A DNA stretch of 64,000 nucleotides, taken from NCBI GenBank assembly GCA_033819885.1, contig JAQYUZ010000023.1:62001-126000 (forward strand), given 5' to 3'. The DNA comes from Microbotryomycetes sp. JL201. Lineage: Eukaryota; Basidiomycota; Microbotryomycetes. Both the position numbers and the translations under genes were made by a program. The notes beneath the pieces are model-generated. The model saw only the letters and a list, made by a program, of their open reading frames with translations, did not search any database and was not told the DNA's origin. Below are positions 13,003 to 25,012 of this stretch, one piece after another (the first letter of the stretch is position 1; each line of letters opens with the position of its first letter).

Positions 13003-13309
13003 TTTCGTTCTTGCGGTGGCACCATGTAGCGGCATCTGTTTTCGTTCATTAGCGAACAATGTACGCTCTATGCGGAATTGTCAAAACGTGCGAATGCATA
13101 CTATGCACTTTTGTGACCAGTCTGGACGTATATCGGGCTGTCAGCCGGCTTGTTTGCTCCAGACATGTTTGTCGTGAATGGCGTACAGTACGAAGTGAGA
13201 GAGAAAGAGTAAACTCGATGTAAACTGGATTTCGCCGCCCGACCTAAATTGCCATGGCGCCGTTTCGGCTTTCTCGCTTCGACCGAGCCGGAACGATCGC
13301 AGTCGCGCC
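13003..13309. other. Intergenic between FKBP and PEX13
   Basis: About 307 bases hold the 3' flank of the FKBP gene and the promoter of PEX13. ORFs on the minus strand here are shadows without motif support. Confidence 0.45.
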
Positions 13310-15319
13310 ATGGCATCTCGGCCGACAGTCTCACCGCCAAAGCCGTGGGAGCGAGCGGGTGCAACTACATCGACAACTTCGTCCATCTTGCCTGCAACGA
13401 CAGCGGCATCGACCGCCAACAACGCCAGCGCCGCCGCGGCTGGCGCAACATCGACAACGGCGTCAACTGGGGGCGCAGGCACGGCTCCGAGCGTGCCAGA
13501 GAGGCCGACAAGTATGACGACGGGTAAGCGCTTGCTTTCACCGAGCTACAAAGTAGACAATGTGTCGACGCCGCACACGGACAATAGCGTCCACTGAGGC
13601 GTGGCTCGAGTGCGCATGCCAACGTCAATGCTGACCATGATGTATTATTCATTCTTTCAAGCTTCAGCATATGGCACGACAGCAGCAAATGTAAGGGTTT
13701 AACTCGAATGGGTCAAAGGGTTTGCGGCGACTTGTTGTGGCCGACGGCGACGTCCATCCTCGAGCAGCAGCGAGAATGCTTGACGGAGCACGGCATCAAG
13801 CGAATAATCTCAATATTTGCTCAAAAGGCAGACTAGCATCGCCTGACACAGGCCGGAAGGGGCCACAGCTGCTGGGTCATGCATTTGGATTCTCGGTGAC
13901 GCCAACGGTCCAGAGCCATGTAGAGGATGCGACAAGCATGTCCAACGGCTAGGGTGGGCCCCCTTCGAAGCCTTGTATGACGATCCCGTCGGCTGCTCGG
14001 CCCCTCATCTTTTCTGCCGCATTTCACGTGCAAGCAATCAAGTTGCTAACTTCAGTGCTCCTGTTGCCCTTCCCGCAGAGATACGGCACCACGCCATACT
14101 CGTCAACAATGTCGACATATGCGTCGCCGTATTCTAGAATGGGTGGTTACGGCACTGGTTACGGAGGCTACGGCGGATACGGCGGCTTTGGCTCGTCTTA
14201 CGGATCCGGGTTTGGTATGGGCGGTTACGGCATGGGCGGTTATGGCATGGGAGGTTATGGCATGGGCGGTATGGGCGCATACGGCATGCCGCCACCAGGT
14301 GTTGGACCGGACGGCATGACATTGTCGCAGAGGATGGAGTCTGGCACGGCAGCGACATTCCAAATGTTACAGGCAATCGTTGGTGCTTTTGGGGGGTTCG
14401 CCCAGATGTTGGAGAGCACTTTTATGGCAACCCAGTAAGTGCAAGTGTTCCATGAGCCAGAAGTACGCACTGATGTACCGGGTTTGGATCAGTTCGAGCT
14501 TTTTCGCAATGATAGGCGTTGCAGAACAGCTCGGCCACCTAAGAAATTACCTCGGCCAAGTGGTGAGTGATTCTGGTTCGTTGGTGCCCAACGTCGGTGA
14601 ACTGATCTTGTATCCGTCACTCGCAGCTGTCCATCTTTGCCTTGTTGCGGTGGATCCGCGGCCTAGTTAACCGCTTGCTCGGCCGACCGCCGCCCGTCGA
14701 GCCCATCACAGCAGACGAGTTCCGTGCGTTTGGTGCCAACGGCGCAGCGGCTGGCTCATCCAACGGCGGGCCTGCTGCTCCGAAAATGTCCAAGAAGCCT
14801 TTGATTGTGTTCTTCTTGACCGTGGTTGGCTTGCCCTGGCTCATGGCCAAACTTGCCCGGATGATCAATGCTCGACAAGAGGAAGAAGCGAGGCTGAGAG
14901 CTTCCGATCCGAACTACGCGGCGCAACATCCCGCTCTAGATCAGTTTGGTCGACCTCTGCCGCCAACAGTTGTTGCAGGCGGAGCACCGGTTGCAGGACC
15001 GACCACTCTGGATCCGTCGACATTGACATTCGTTAGAGCGATTTGGCCGTATGAAGCCAGCAACGCCGAAGAGTTGACATTAACAAAAGACGCGATCGTT
15101 GCCGTCTTGTCGACCGAACAGGAGAGGCAGTCGTCGGCTTGGTGGAGAGGACGGCTGAGGGACGGTACGATCGGTTGGTTCCCAAGTACATTCACTCAGC
15201 CTCTGCCTTTGAAGAAGGATGGCAGCGTTGGAAAAGCGGATCCGAACGAGCCTTCAACTAAGAATCCTGAAGGAGGAGCAGGGGCAGGGGCAGGGGCCGG
15301 TGCCGTCAAAGCAGCGTAG
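13310..15319 (+). CDS. PEX13: Peroxisomal membrane docking protein PEX13
   Basis: Five exons (13310-13523, 13668-13690, 14079-14434, 14493-14562, 14627-15319) give 451 aa. The order is a Ser/Thr/Ala/Pro-rich N-terminus starting RPTVSPPKPWERAG, a Tyr/Gly-rich segment with repeated GGYGM units, the conserved membrane region (ESTFMATHSSFFAMIGVAEQ, then LSIFALLRWIRGL and a second hydrophobic stretch PLIVFFLTVVGLPWLM), and a C-terminal SH3 domain near residues 354-415 (FVRAIWPYEA, WWRGRL, IGWFPSTF). This is the classic PEX13 layout. The SH3 domain binds PEX14/PEX5 in the matrix-protein import docking complex. Exon 2 is only 23 nt and intron 2 is 388 nt, far longer than its neighbours. Confidence 0.94.
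14220..14276 (+). repeat. Tandem repeat encoding GGYGM units inside PEX13
   Basis: Four near-identical copies of a 15-base unit reading GGCGGTTACGGCATG with third-position changes lie in the Tyr/Gly-rich part of PEX13. They encode repeated Gly-Gly-Tyr-Gly-Met. Copy number in such units may vary between strains. Confidence 0.8.
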
Positions 15320-15345
15320 AGTATATCAATGATGACAGCGTTTGA

Positions 15346-15852
15346 ATGAATTATAGGTGGCGCGTGCGTCTGTTGTTTTGTTATCAAACTCGATCTGATA
15401 AACGAGCGGGATCCAAAGGCGACGACCGAGTGGGCTCGGCTGATCGTCGGCGATCCCGAGGCCTTTTCATCGGAAGTTTCCAGAACCAGATCCACTATGC
15501 ACTGCTGCGGAACGCGAAACCACGAGAGCCAATTCAAACAGGTCGCGACCTTCTGACGTGGTTTTGCGTATACGTCAACGTTGACGAACATCCTCGACGA
15601 ACTCTGTCGGCCTCGCTTCGAGACGTCAGATCCGAATCGAAAACCATCGAAAGTCAAGAAACGGATCCGGTCTTGATGTGCAAAGCACCGACACACGCGT
15701 CAAAGCTCAATGACTTTGCACGGCATGTCGCCCTGCATCGGACCGCTGAAGCGAAAAAGTTGACGAAGTGGGTTCGAGGCTTCAACACAGCGTATTGTGG
15801 TACGGAAATTGGAGTACATTTGCATCTTCGAGGCCGGCTTGATGTAGGTTGA
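15346..15852 (+). CDS. Doubtful ORF, 168 codons, between PEX13 and RidA
   Basis: An ATG-started plus-strand frame of 168 codons follows the PEX13 stop by 26 bases. It is basic (MNYRWRVRLLFCYQTRSDK) and shows no recognisable domain, signal or membrane segment. Minus-strand frames of similar length overlap it, so neither direction is clearly coding. It may be PEX13 3' flank that is open by chance. The remainder to 16396 shows no gene I can support and should contain the RidA promoter. Confidence 0.2.
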   Translation: MNYRWRVRLLFCYQTRSDKRAGSKGDDRVGSADRRRSRGLFIGSFQNQIHYALLRNAKPREPIQTGRDLLTWFCVYVNVDEHPRRTLSASLRDVRSESKTIESQETDPVLMCKAPTHASKLNDFARHVALHRTAEAKKLTKWVRGFNTAYCGTEIGVHLHLRGRLDVG

Positions 15853-16396
15853 GTCATACTCGGGCCTGCTGAGCTGCTACAATCACCTCGAGTGGTGAAG
15901 GCCAATCGCCCTTTCAATCTTGCGCTTGTTCCCGGGTCGAGGCGACAGACTCGACAAGTTATTCCGACCAAGCTCTCCCCTTTAAACAATCGTGACTCTG
16001 TTCTCTGTCAGGATCAAGAATATGTCGAATCTGATTGCGCTCCGTTTGTCTTTGGTCCGATCAGACTGCCTCGAGTCTCGCTCAATATCAAGCTCGATAC
16101 TGGCGCAAACCATGTTGAAAGCTCTATCAGACAGCTAATCACCCATTCCTACGACAGATCGAGCCTTGACAGAAAGGCAGTATCATCTCAAGGGCTCACG
16201 TGACCTGCCCGTCGGTAAAGAACGGACGAGCTTTGATTGCTCTGCTCGCAATCAATCCATTGTTTGAATGCTCCGAGCTGTACGTTGACTACAATCACGA
16301 GCAGTTCGATGGGGCTGACTTTGTGTGCATGGCTATCAGGCCGCCCAACGCACTCGCTTAATTGCCAATCACCTCTCACACACCCGTACGATCGCA
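15853..16396. other. Intergenic upstream of RidA
   Basis: About 540 bases with only short incidental frames. It includes the putative promoter of the RidA gene at its right end. No repeat or RNA gene was recognised. Confidence 0.4.
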
Positions 16397-17298
16397 ATGG
16401 CCTTTACGACAGTGTCCACCCCGAACGCCCCTTCAGCTGTTGGACCTTACAGGTGCGTCACGAAAGCTGCTCTTTCGCCTACACGTTGCTACAGGCCACG
16501 ACGACCGTCGGTCTGCCAACACGAGCACGCCATAAGGAGTGACAACTGACGCTGCAAACTGCAACTTGCAGCCAAGCTATCAAAACAGACAGTCTTGTCG
16601 TACGTTCAAGAGTCATTCAACAGTCTCCCAACGACTTTCTCACTTTACCGCGGGCCGGTCTCTTTGCAGTTTGTTAGCGGATGTGTGCCGCTCGTGCCTG
16701 AAACGATGAAAGTCATCGAAGGCGACGTCCAAGACCAGACCGTAAGTCGCGTCATCGTAGACTCGCTCGGCGCGTCGGCATCCTTTGTGCAGCGTTGCCT
16801 ACAGGCATTTTCATTCAGAAAAGCCACCTCGGCAATAAGTGTTGACAATTGTTCTTCACCTCGCTTCGTACGCAGCGTCAAGCTCTCAAGAACTTGACTG
16901 CCGTTGTCGAGGCGAGTGGAAGCTCGCTCGACAAGGTCGTCAAGACGACTGTTTGTGAGTGCAGCGGCTTTGTTCTTGGAGACATGTCGACTATCACACG
17001 TTGACTCGGAACATTCGCGTCTCGCACCAATCAGTTCTCCAAAGCATGGCAAGTTTGAGCGCAAGTTCTTTCCAACTCGTTCTGACTTGTTGCGTTAGAA
17101 TGACTTTGCCAAGGTCAACGAGATTTACGCCTCTGTGTTCCCTCACAAGCCTGCTCGCTCTTGCGTCGAGGTCAGTCGCGGAGCATGTACGCGCAAGTTT
17201 ATTCGACAGCATGCTGACTGTTGCGAGACGAACGTGCGTAGGTCGCCAAATTGCCACTGGGCGTTCTCGTCGAAGTCGAATGCATTGCTACCTTGTAA
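16397..17298 (+). CDS. MMF1: RidA/YjgF/Mmf1 family enamine/imine deaminase
   Basis: Seven exons (16397-16452, 16572-16599, 16670-16741, 16876-16954, 17035-17048, 17099-17170, 17242-17298) make a 125-aa protein, the usual RidA length. Motifs are AVGPYSQAIKTD, FVSGCVPLVPET, RQALKNLTAVVEASGSSL, VFLQSMNDFAKVNEIYA and the active-site segment ARSCVEV, whose arginine near residue 103 matches the catalytic arginine of the family. RidA hydrolyses reactive enamines such as 2-aminoacrylate from threonine/serine dehydratase; the yeast homologue Mmf1 acts in mitochondria. No long presequence is visible here, so location is open. Exon 5 is 14 nt and intron 5 starts with GC instead of GT. Confidence 0.92.
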
Positions 17299-18121
17299 GC
17301 GTGCGACTGCCCGGAAAGCGTTCGGAGTCGCATGTCTCGGGCCACTTGATAGCTACTGCGATCGTAGAACACGCACACACACACAAAAAAAAAGGATTGA
17401 TATCAGAGGTTCAATCAAAAGACAAGATGGCTGTGTTTTGCAGACACGAGGACGACGCTAGTAGAGACACGCAAAACGAGAGTGGCTGGCGGCCAAGTCT
17501 CGGTCACGAGGTCCCGTTTGGCAGAAAATGACTTTCCAGTCCTGAAAGTTTGAGCGTATCTTTTCAAGAAGCTCAAATCGATCAACGAGTCAGGCAATTG
17601 GTCGGTCACGCATGCGCCAAGCCATGTCAGACAAAGTGCTCTCGGACAAAAACAGGTTCATATTTGCGCAGCAGTCATACAGATTGATGCAGTGGTTACG
17701 ACAGCACGTGAGGTGCTGCAACTATGTATGACGGAATGCATACATGGCACAGCTTTCGTACAGCACACAGCAACGCCGACTCGGAAAACGTCGGAATTTT
17801 TTTTTTCGTTCAAACGGCGCGGCAGCACGTTCGAATGCAGGCGGTTCGTTGCAGGACCGCGCATTGTGCAATAAGCCGAAGTGGATGTTCGAGTCTTGTC
17901 GTTAGCCTCACGTGTCACAGCCTCGACGTAGCCTTTTTCTGTCGCTTTTTTTCGGTCGTCAGGTGACAATCCGTCGGACGGGATTGCGCAGCAACTCGTG
18001 ACCTTGCGCTGGTTCAGACGGCACTTTGGCCTCGGTTTTCTCCTTTGCCTGAACAATCTCTCTTCTCTTCTTTCTCTTTACTCGTTTATTGTCTGCTAAA
18101 GTAGCACATAACTCGTGCACG
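17299..18121. other. Intergenic between RidA and NAD-GDH
   Basis: About 820 bases without a supportable gene. It holds a short CA run with following A run near 17373-17394 and a pyrimidine-rich stretch (TTTCTCC, CTCTTCTTTCTC) at 18030-18085, just upstream of the GDH start. The latter is plausible core-promoter sequence. Confidence 0.45.
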
Positions 18122-21100
18122 ATGACGATGCTGCATCCTGACATGGCGCAGAGGCTCGGCAACGACATGTCGAGGAGCTCGAGCCCCCGCGGCCGAATCG
18201 CCAAGGATGATGTCGGTTACAACAGGGTGAGCGTGCAGACGAGTGCCAAGTATCCCGGAAAGCTCACTGACCCGGCCGCACTGCCTCAAACTAGGTCAAA
18301 TTCGCCGGCAAGGAGCAACATTTGAGCCAAGTGCTCGACATTGTCTCAAACAACGGCTTCATTCCCGAGCCACTTGTCAAGGCAGAGGTCGATTGGTTTT
18401 ATTCGTCGCTCGGCATTGACGACGGCTATTTTGCCGTCGAATCGCCACAGACGTGCGCAGACCACATCGAGGTCAGCTGACGTCTCGGCTCTCACACCTT
18501 GCTGCGCCCGCATGCTGACGTTCAGTCGTGACAGTCACTATACGGTGCCAAAGTTCAAGCTCATGCCTCGCACCAAGATTACCTCGAAATCAAGCTCGAG
18601 AAGGAGACAGAGGCAAGTTCCGAGTCTCGGTGTATGCGCTTTGTCCCCGCAGCGCACAGATTTGCTGACGCGTGTGTCGAATCTGCCTTGCGCGAATTCG
18701 TGTGTTTCGGCTCACAGGACAGCTCAGTGTTCATCTTCACGTCTCCGCCCGGCGTGTCTGTCGTCGACGGCCCGCAGTATGAGCAGCGAATTGATGCTAC
18801 ATACCTTGACAAGTCGGACGACAAGGCGGCGTGGCGTTTGGAGTCCTATCGCGCCGCCGGCAACGTCTCCAGCACTTCACAGATCGCTCAGCAGCTGAGG
18901 TGCTACTTTTTGTTCAAATGCTCTTTCGCACCCGTGCCTCAGGGCATAGACCTGTCAAAACCAATCGACATCCGTCAAGTCTCGGACAAGTCATTTCTCG
19001 AAAAGGCGACGCCCAACACGCTCGAGATTTACCAATCCGTCATGGACGAAGCACTCAAGCGTATGGGCCCCGTCGTAGCGGCGTACGATGTCGACGGCTC
19101 GAAGGAGCGTCGTATTGTCATCGGCTACAAGTCTGGAGGCACAAAGTCGTTCTTTTCCGCCCTGTCAGACCTGTACCACTCGTACGACTTTTACTCGACG
19201 CGCAAATACGTCGGTCAGTCGATTTCTGTGCTTTCAGTAATCTGGAGCGGTCACGTTGATCGTTGTCTCCGCCCACAGAGTCATTTTCGAACGGAATCAC
19301 CATCATCTCACTCTATCTGATGCCTCTCAAGGGACAGCCCAGCGATGCGAGCGTACTTCAAGTGCTCAAAGAATCCTCACTCATCTGTACGTGTTCGGTT
19401 GCGTTTGATCGATGTCGCCGGCCATGGCTGACAGCGCGACGTTTTCGTCTCTATAGACGTGCTTCCAAACAACCCCTTCTTTGCGGCCACGTCGCAATTG
19501 TCCGTGCAGGAAGCCGCGTATGCGTTCTCGGGATGGATCTTTGCCCAGCACTTCCTGAACCGACTCGGCTCTTCGTATGCCGCCCTCAAGGATTTGCTCG
19601 ATGAGAGCGATCCTGCACAAGCAGCCGTCTTGTCCGACATCCGAGCGAGGTTCCGTCAAGAAACGTTCACGCGTGCCTCAATTCTCGAGACATTACAGCG
19701 CTACCCCGAGATTCTGAGGTTGCTCTACATCTCGTTCGCCATGACGCATTACTACAGCGTGTACACGCCGAACCAACTTATGTCAGTACCTGACGATGTC
19801 ATGGAAAACGGACTTGGTGCTGACTCTTGACTTCTACAGGCCGACGCTCTCATACGCTCGCTTGCAAACAACCAGACCCATGGCCGACGATGAGCTGGCA
19901 GCTCATATTAAAAAGACTGTGCTCGACCCTCACGACAACAAGATCTTCCAGTCATTGATGACGTTCAACAAGGCCATTTTGAAGACAAATTTCTTCTCGA
20001 GTACAAAATGCGCACTGTCATTCAGGTTGGACCCGTCGTTCTTGCCAAAGACAGAGTATCCGACACCGGCCTATGGCTTGTTCATGGTCGTCGGCGACGA
20101 CTTCCGTGGATTCCACTTGAGGATGAAAGATGTCGCTCGCGGTGGCATCCGCATGGTCATGTCTCGCAACAGAGAGAACTACTCGAGTCAGTCGATACAC
20201 GCCCGACTTTTCGTTTGAATGTCCCGTTGACTTTGATTCATTTGCAGTCAACCAAAGGAATTTGTTCGACGAAAATTATGGCTTGGCGTCGACTCAGGCT
20301 CTCAAGAACAAGGACATCCCCGAGGGTGGTAGCAAAGGTGTCATTCTGCCCGATATTGGCGCGACTCCGAGGATCTGCTTTGAGAAATACGTCGACTCGA
20401 GTGAGTTGTCCCGACGGTTACGGATGCGCGACGTGTACAAGACGCGACTGACGACGCGCCTTTACAGTCATCGACTTGTTGCTGCCCGGCAGGAGTCCGG
20501 GTATCAAAGAGCAGATTGTCGACTTGTACAAGAAGGAGGAGATTGTGAGTCTCGGCTTGGCTTTATTCTGGCATTGCACACTTGAACACGAGCTGATGAT
20601 GACGCCGAAAAAGCTCTTTTTCGGACCCGATGAGGGCACGGCCGACATGATGGACTGGGCTGCAACTCACGCTCGGAACCGTGGCGCGCCCTGGTGGAAG
20701 TCGTTCTCGACTGGCAAGACAGCATCGACTCATGGAGGTATTCCGCACGACAAATTTGGTATGACTTCGTTGTCGGTCCGCTCATACACGACCGGGATCT
20801 ACCGAAAACTCGGTCTCCAAGAGGAAGAAGTGACCAAGGTTCAAACTGGCGGCCCCGACGGCGATCTGGGATCGAACGAGATCTTGTTGAGCAAGGACAA
20901 GACGATCGCCATCATTGACGGCAGTGGAACGATCCACGATCCTCAAGGATTGGACAGGACCGAGTTGGTCAGGTTGGCCAAGAACAGGCAAATGATTTCA
21001 AACTTTGATACGTCGAAATTGAGCAAGGAGGGATACAGAATCCTGGTTGACGAGCGCGACGTAACTCTACCTTGTAAGCTGCTCGAGTGCTTACGAGATC

Positions 21101-22059
21101 CAGTTTTCTGACCGACCCTTTTCTTGCAGCTGGCGAAGTCGTTCCTGACGGCACCGATTTCCGTAACAAGGCGCACTTGCGCTACAAAGCCGACATTCTT
21201 GTCCCTTGCGGTGGTCGACCGGAATCGATCAATGCCAACAACATGGCACGGTTGTGGGACGCCGACAACGTGCCCAACTTTAAATACATTGTCGAAGGCG
21301 CCAATTTGTTCGTCACTCAAAGTGCGAGGTTGCAGCTTGAAAAGAAGGGTGTCATCTTGTTCAGGGACAGCTCGGCCAACAAGGGTGGCGTCACTAGCTC
21401 GTCGCTCGAGGTCTTGGCCGGCATGGCGCTGAGTGACGACAGGTTTATGGAGCTCATGTGAGTGACCAATTCGTCTTTGGCTACAGTTCTTTGACACGTG
21501 ACTGACCGCATGCATTCGGCGCGCATCGGATAGGACGTCTGTCGGTCGTGACGCCGACTCTTACTCTGACTTTTACCTGTCTTATGCTCGCGAGATTCAA
21601 GCTTCGATCGTCGCCAACGGCCGCTTCGAGTTTGATTGCATCTGGGCCGAGCACGAAAGGACGGGTCGACCCTACACTTTGATCTCTGACGACCTCAGTC
21701 AGAGTCTGAACAAGTTGCAGAACGAGTTGGAGGCCTCGAGTCTGTTTGACGATGTCGAATTGAGGCGAGCAGGTTAGTCTCACGCGTGCCTTTGGTCCAG
21801 CCTTTTGTTTGTTGATGTTGAGTGCTGACTCTGTTTGTCTTTGTTTGGGTCTATGGCGTGTATAGTCATGTCGCGGGCGATTCCAAAAACTTTGCTTGAC
21901 GAGGTCGGCCTCGACCAAATCATGCAGCGTTTGCCTCCAGCATACTGCCACAGCGTGTTTGCTGCCTTTTTGGCGAGCAGGTTCACGTACCAGTACGGTA
22001 TCTCGTCGTCGCCTGTTGATTTCCATTACTTTTTGTCGAGTTTGACGGCCAAGCCATAG
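18122..22059 (+). CDS. GDH2: NAD-dependent glutamate dehydrogenase (large form)
   Basis: Thirteen exons spanning the interval give 1028 aa, the size of the fungal Gdh2 class. Recognisable blocks include SQVLDIVSNNGFIPEPLVKA near the start, GFHLRMKDVARGGIRMV, the catalytic-type motif PEGGSKGVILP, LFFGPDEGTADMMDWA, STHGGIPHDKFGMTS, ILVPCGGRPESINANN and IVEGANLFVTQSARL. The enzyme oxidises glutamate to 2-oxoglutarate and ammonium with NAD and feeds nitrogen-source catabolism. The N-terminus RSSSPRGR offers possible phosphorylation sites. Intron 3 (18613-18717) begins GCAAGT, a GC-AG intron; no GT donor in this exon keeps the downstream frame. Confidence 0.95.
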
Positions 22060-22217
22060 TTTCCGTTCTGTCACTTTCGTCGTTAATCAGCAGTAGTGCC
22101 TCCTTTGTAGATGTATTATGATCAGAATCGAATGGACAATCTCGAACCTGACAAAGGCCCATGCGCACTCGATGGTTCGTGTTCGTGTTTCCCCCACACA
22201 CACGCTCCGGCCTCAAG

Positions 22218-24706
22218 ATGGATTGGCTGGCGGATCAAGTCGACTACCTGGCCAAGCAGGCTTCTGTCAGTCTGATCTTTTCTGTCGATTTGTACCGATG
22301 GTCTGCAGCGCAGGAGGACGAGCTGCAGGTTTGCGCTGTGCGCCGAGTCCACGTCAAGAGGCGCGTCCTGCACGCCCATGACGCGCGACAGACGACTAGA
22401 CATACCAGCTGGGGCATGCGACCGAGGACAGTAGTGCTGACGCGACCGATCTCGCTGTGCGCGCAGGAAATTACAATGTACGACGTCAAATCGGCCGTCA
22501 ACAAGGTCAGTGCACGCGTCCGCGTCCGCAAATACCCGCACAACGGGGCACATACACGCGACAGTTCACTCGTGCCGATGACTGACATCCTTCGAATTGC
22601 CCATCTCTGTCTCTCTGCCTTGTCCTCGGCCGCGGTAACGAACGTGCGCACTCGAACGGTGGCGAGCAGGCCAAGAACATGGTACTCAACTTGTCAGAGA
22701 TCGAAGCCAAAGTCAAAGAAGCTACAAACGACGACACTTGGTGCGCACGCGCAATCATTCTCCGTTCCGCGTCGACACGCGCTCGGTTTCGCATTTCTGA
22801 CGTTTATGTGGCGCGGTTTGCAGGGGGGCGAGTTCCACATTGATGCAAGAGATCGCTCAGTCGTGAGTTGACGACACTTGTCCAGACTGTTTTGAACGCT
22901 GAATGACTTATCCGCTCGTCTCGGTCAGAACGTTTGATTTGTGAGAGAACCTATCGAGCTTGATCGCGTTCGCGCGGCCAAAGGGTTTGACCGGTATTTC
23001 TGTTTTCGTCAATCGACCCTCTTTGACAGTCAACTCTTCAACGAAATAATGCCAACGATTTATGCTCGCTTCACGGACAAGGAGGCGAGGCAGTGGCGAC
23101 AAATCTACAAAGCACTCGTTTTGTTAGAGTACGTCCGCGTGATCCGATGCGATGCTGTTCACCAAACATTCGATTTGCGCATACGAGCTCTTCGACTGAC
23201 TCGAACACAAACTCTGTCAGGTATCTTGTCAAGAACGGTTCCGAACGAGTTGTCGATGACGCGAGATCGCACTTGAGCTTGATCAAGGTTCTAAGAAATT
23301 TTCATTACATCGACGAGAACGGAAAGGATCAAGGCATCAATGGTGAGACATCCCACACTCATATGCACCCATCATCTCTGTTGACGCCAAGAGAAATTGA
23401 CCCATGTCGTCGACAGTTCGCAACCGTTCAAAGGAACTGGCCGAGTTATTGCAAGATCTGGACAAGGTTCGTATGGAGAGACGCAAGGCGAAGCAAAATC
23501 GTAACAAGTATCAGGGTATTGGCAACGACGGGTTTGGTGGGGGCGGAGGTGGCGGCATGTCGTTTACGACCAGTACCGGGTCGAGATATGGTGGGTTCGG
23601 ATCAGAAACGGTGCAGAATGAAGGAGGTGAGTGCAAGGTGTTTTGACAATGACTCGGGCTTCAGATTGCTGAGCGTGATCGGTTCCGGCGCGCCAGGCTT
23701 TTCTGGAGGATACTCGGGAAGCGCGAGCAGCGGATTTCGCGATTCGAGACCGTCGGCGCAAGAGTTTGAAGAGTACGACGCAGGGGATTGGGAAGAGTCT
23801 GACAGACCGAGACGGGCAGGATCCTCCTCGCGTGACGTTTCGTCTCGATCGAATGGCAGGGCAGCGGCGTCTGGATCAGGTCGTACGTCGGCGACAACAG
23901 AGACCAAACCAGAGCCGCCGAAGCAAGAGGTCAATTTGTTCGATTTCGATGATGACGACGGCGTTGCGCAACCTTCCCCGACGCCTCCACCAAAGTTTAC
24001 GTCGACCATGCCTGCTGTGTCTGTCGATGCCGGAGATGGTATGTTTTCCTTGAGTGTCTCACCATCGACCCTGCTGGGCGGCTCACATGATTGAGGTGCA
24101 GACGACTTTGACGATTTCCAATCGGCCGGAGCACCTGCTGGGCACGCTACTGCTGCGATCACGCCTGCCCCAGCACCCACTGCTGCTGCCACTAGACCGC
24201 ATCAGAATGTATTCGACTTGCTCAATTCTCAACCTGCGAAATCATCATCGACGACGTCGTCGTTTGCGTCTACGCCGGCAACATCACCCAGTGTCGCGGC
24301 GCCACCTATGTACGGCAATTTCGCACCGCTTCAAGCACAACCTGCTGCAGGTGCTGCTTCTGCTGCTTCTAGGCCAAATTATGCGAGTCAGAACTCGACT
24401 GCATCGTCGTCTGTCAAGCCGTCTGCGTCCGCGAGCGCGTCCAAACCCGCTTCCGACTTTTCAGACTTGTTTGGAGATTTCAACTCTGTAGCCAAGACCA
24501 AGCCAATACCGTCATCTGGTTCTTACTCCTCTATGACTGGTGGCAGTGGCAGTGGCAAAATGACCTTGGCGCAAATTCAGCAGCAAAAAGCGCAGGACAA
24601 GTTGTTTGCATCGACAACGAACGGGGGCGCCGGAGGAGGATCGTCATCATCATCATCATCGGCGAACAACGGTGGTGGTGTGAGTGGATGGGACAGTCTG
24701 TTGTAG
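22218..24706 (+). CDS. ENT3: Epsin-like ENTH-domain clathrin adaptor (Ent3/CLINT type)
   Basis: Ten or eleven exons give about 530 aa. The ENTH domain covers roughly residues 20-170: EITMYDVKSAVNK, AKNMVLNLSEIEAKVKEATN, WGASSTLMQEIAQ, FNEIMPTIYARFTDKEARQW, EYLVKNGSERVVDDARSHL and GKDQGINVRNRSKEL. The C-terminal half is disordered and rich in Ser, Ala and Pro, with acidic DLF/DF-type motifs (NLFDFDDDD, FSDLFGDF) and a terminal GWDSLL suited to clathrin or adaptor binding. The family sorts cargo at the trans-Golgi and endosomes. One exon (22929-22940) is 12 nt. A 15-nt candidate exon near 22316-22330 (encoding EDELQ) is optional because the frame holds without it. Confidence 0.92.
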
Positions 24707-25012
24707 ACGTCGCGCATGTCGCGAGGGAATCAGTTTGCCCTAGATGTTTGCACGTATCGGGGAAATTCCTCTTTCCCTGGTTTTTCAATTTCATATATTG
24801 CACAATCAGCGGATCTTGTTTCGGGACATGTCGATGCCATGTCAAGTGGACGTGTCAGCATTGATCGAGAGTCCTCGCACGGCTTTCGAGCTTGTCCCGT
24901 CTCGCGCCCGCCTTCTTCGCCCTCTCTTTCGTCTGTTGTTGCGAACAAGAGCTGCAAGAGGTATCGCTGCACGCTTCAAACGACAGTGGTCGAGTTCGTC
25001 GTTTGTCCCGAA
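24707..25012. other. Intergenic between epsin and Glo3 genes
   Basis: About 306 bases holding the 3' flank of the epsin gene and the promoter of the ArfGAP gene. A pyrimidine-rich segment (CTTCTTCGCCCTCTCTTTCG) lies near 24910-24932. Nothing else was recognised. Confidence 0.4.

Noticed and set aside
15196-15696. 166-codon minus-strand ORF overlapping the end of PEX13
   Set aside because: Its C-terminal part is the antisense of the PEX13 tail and the rest competes with plus-strand frames. No family motif supports it.
23602-24192. 196-codon minus-strand ORF antisense to the epsin gene
   Set aside because: It is a shadow of the Ser/Pro/Asp-rich coding region on the plus strand and has no motif of its own.
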